Assembly (NCBI GenBank): GCA_007844125.1
Contig: CM017573.1
Span: 8,095,179-8,159,178 of the forward strand
Source: Sinonovacula constricta
Lineage: Eukaryota > Mollusca > Bivalvia > Cardiida > Solecurtidae
Direction of reading: 5' to 3'
DNA: 64,000 nt
Positions 61,355 through 64,000 of the stretch are shown here, piece by piece (within the stretch, counting starts at the first letter, position 1; every line of letters begins with the position of its first letter). The notes beneath the pieces were generated by a model. The model did no database searches. It was not told where the DNA came from and saw nothing but the letters and a program-made list of their open reading frames with translations. Both the position numbers and the translations under genes were made by a program.

Positions 61355-62656
61355 GCGACATTTCCGGAAGAATCTTCATCTGTACCTTTGGCTTGAAAAT
61401 GACTGAAAATGGGTAAATCCTTATAACAATGGTGTTCTATCAATGAATTTTGCCATTTGAAGACATTTCAGAAATAAATTAACTGTTTTGTCTGAATTTA
61501 GGGGTTCTGATATGAAAATGTGCCTGAAAAATGAAGAAATGCTCAAAAAAGACTCCAACCATGACCCAACATGTATATTGGGTGTCATTTAGTCTAGAGA
61601 TAATGAGTTTTGATGATACTTTTCATTATTGTATCTTTATTTTCTGAAAAACATGCATTTTAGTGACCTTAACCTGTACCAGGATCCATTTTCATACAAC
61701 AGTAAAAGGAGTCAAATGTGCTGGGAACAGACACTGGCACATACAGTGTCACATACCAAAATTATAGTTTTGCACATAAATGATCCTCTTTTCTACTTTT
61801 CTGAGTTATATATAATACAACAAGCATTATTCTTCATGTTTACACCTTACTGTGATAGTTAGAAACAAAAATTAAGTTGAAATCTGGATAAAAAGCCATG
61901 TAAACAATATGTGATTGTTTTTTTTCATTTTTTAAAACCTGTTTTGAACAGGTCAGCATTATATTCTTGACAAAGAAGGGGCTCCAACATATAACTGTGT
62001 GCTTTGAAGTGTTCTGCATTCACCAAGGATAGCTTAATATTCCTTAAAACCTTACAACCATGCCTTTCTGGAATGCAGATATTGAAAGCGCTCTCTCAGT
62101 AAGACTGAGTTATGACCCAGACCTTGGCCGGATTGTGCCGCCTTAGAGATTTGCACCTACTCTATGTGACATCTAATGACAATTCTTCTACATTTTCATT
62201 ACTAAATAGAATCATGATATGTTAGAATAACTGTCTGGTATTTGGTGCAGTATTTTTTGTGACTTAGCAGATACTATGCACTTTAGGATGGATTTTTCTG
62301 CATTTTTGAGACAAATCTTCAAAAATATCCATTTTTAATCAATAAATACAATAAAATTAATAAAAATCATTTTAAATGTTAATTTAGTTGTCCAGTCTAA
62401 TCAATAATACATAAAATAGTCACATGCATGTTAATATGCTGTTTTGAGTGTAAGTTGTTCTACATTTTTAAATAGAGATTTTCACTGGAAAAAGGGCCAT
62501 GAAAATGCACTGTGTCCAAAATATACTGGTATGCAAAAATGACCACCATTTCATTAATTTTGATGAAAAATACAAAAGATTTCATCCTTTCATTGGAAAT
62601 ATATTACCCTTTAAGAAAATATTGTTTTAAAGGAGTTTTGAAGCAATAAGTTATGC

Positions 62657-63136
62657 TTAAAGGGGTGGTTCCACTAAATACCGACCGGAAGTAGAATGTG
62701 TGACATGGACTTTTTCTCTTTAGTAACAGTCTGTTGCTATGTTTTGGCATTAAATTTCCTATTTTGAAGATAATCTGAACCTTTTGGTATCAAAAGGAAG
62801 CTGAAACTATGTAGAATTAAAAGAAAGCAAAAGTCTTTAACCCCTATGCACAATAATGGACTGATCCACTTGTACAGGAAGTACATATTTCATTGAAAGT
62901 TGGCGGTTACCGACTGGCAATTTGGCGGTATGCGCAGTCTATGAAGCTGAACCTTCTTACAAGTTGCAAAAGTTGCCTTATTTCTGGGTCTTTCTGATAG
63001 GCAATAAATAGCTCATTTCACCTATATATGGTTATGGGGGTCCATCATAACTTGGTCATGGTGCAATTTGTTTCCATCTTTTCGCGATTCACTATAGAAT
63101 ATAGAACAAACTTATTTAGTGTCGTCTAACCTTTAA
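62657..63136 (+). mobile_element. Element B copy 4 inside the satellite
   Basis: Same junctions again. It follows copy 3 after one unit, giving two consecutive 1780-1782-bp composite units. Confidence 0.85.
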
Positions 63137-64000
63137 GCGACATTTCCGGAAGAATCTTCATCTGTACCTTTGGCTTGAAAATGACTGAAAATGGGTAAAT
63201 CCTTATAACAATGGTGTTCTATCAATGAATTTTGCCATTTGAAGACATTTCAGAAATAAATTAACTGTTTTGTCTGAATTTAGGGGTTCTGATATGAAAA
63301 TGTGCCTGAAAAATGAAGAAATGCTCAAAAAAGACTCCAACCATGACCCAACATGTATATTGGGTGTCATTTAGTCTAAAGATAATGAGTTTTGATGATA
63401 CTTTTCATTATTGTATCTTTATTTTCTGAAAAACATGCATTTTAGTGACCTTAACCTGTACCAGGATCCATTTTCATACAACAGTAAAAGGAGTCAAATG
63501 TGCTGGGAACAGACACTGGCACATACAGTGTCACATACCAAAATTATAGTTTTGCACATAAATGATCCTCTTTTCTACTTTTCTGAGTTATATATAATAC
63601 AACAAGCATTATTCTTCATGTTTACACCTTACTGTGATAGTTAGAAACAAAAATTAAGTTGAAATCTGGATAAAAAGCCATGTAAACAATATGTGATTGT
63701 TTTTTTTCATTTTTTAAAACCTGTTTTGAACAGGTCAGCATTATATTCTTGACAAAGAAGGGGCTCCAACATATAACTGTGTGCTTTGAAGTGTTCTGCA
63801 TTCACCAAGGATAGCTTAATATTCCTTAAAACCTTACAACCATGCCTTTCTGGAATGCAGATATTGAAAGCGCTCTCTCAGTAAGACTGAGTTATGACCC
63901 AGACCTTGGCCGGATTGTGCCGCCTTAGAGATTTGCACCTACTCTATGTGACATCTAATGACAATTCTTCTACATTTTCATTACTAAATAGAATCATGAT

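Larger units (their letters stand above)
53865..64000. repeat. Composite satellite of 1308-bp and 1780-1782-bp units
   Basis: Units begin at the TTAAGCGACATTTCCGG point: 53865, 55173, 56955, 58263, 59571, 61351, 63133. Spacing is 1308, 1782, 1308, 1308, 1780, 1782, giving seven units with the last cut by the window edge. Unit identity is very high; differences are single bases or short indels in A-runs. The 77-codon frame in each unit starts at TTG and is not called as a gene. No centromeric or transposase motif was recognised. Confidence 0.96.

Noticed and set aside
53865..64000. A 77-aa open frame repeated seven times in the satellite
   Set aside because: It begins at TTG, has no ATG or recognisable motif, and is identical only because the DNA array is homogeneous.

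Overview
The window looks like nuclear DNA of a metazoan, most likely a bivalve mollusc. That is an inference from one intron-rich apoptosis gene of invertebrate CASP8 type set in AT-rich DNA packed with tRNA-derived SINEs, MITE-like elements, minisatellites and decayed retroelements. Nothing prokaryotic or viral was recognised.

The only intact host gene found is on the minus strand, 46691 down to 23640. I assembled 14 coding exons by matching splice sites and phases. They give one uninterrupted frame of 2235 nt (744 aa plus TGA) in the order DED - DED - linker - Death domain - linker - caspase p20/p10. His580, Cys623 and the S1-pocket arginines are all present. This is an initiator-caspase (caspase-8/10-like) gene, with a Death domain added between the tandem DEDs and the protease. 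The Death-domain exon pair is bounded by phase-1 introns.

Layout: 1-23.6 kb is intergenic repeat DNA. It holds a 44-bp minisatellite (5.4-8.2 kb), a 3.2-kb GAT-rich array (10.7-13.9 kb), an AAT array, a 28-bp minisatellite (16.3-17.0 kb), SINEs, MITEs and a Penelope-like fragment ending at the caspase stop codon. 23.6-46.7 kb is the caspase gene. Its introns carry SINEs, nested MITEs, a ~65-bp minisatellite (34.1-36.0 kb) and, between exons 10 and 11, about 24 repeats that each copy the exon-10 splice donor. 46.7-53.4 kb holds a tandem segmental duplication with LINE remnants and a 5'-truncated LINE flanked by 54-bp target-site duplications. 53.4-64.0 kb is a nearly homogeneous satellite of 1308-bp units, some carrying a ~478-bp TTAA-flanked insert (1780-1782-bp units). 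It runs off the right edge.

There is no operon logic here. The most interesting features are the caspase architecture and the array of duplicated 5' splice sites inside its gene.
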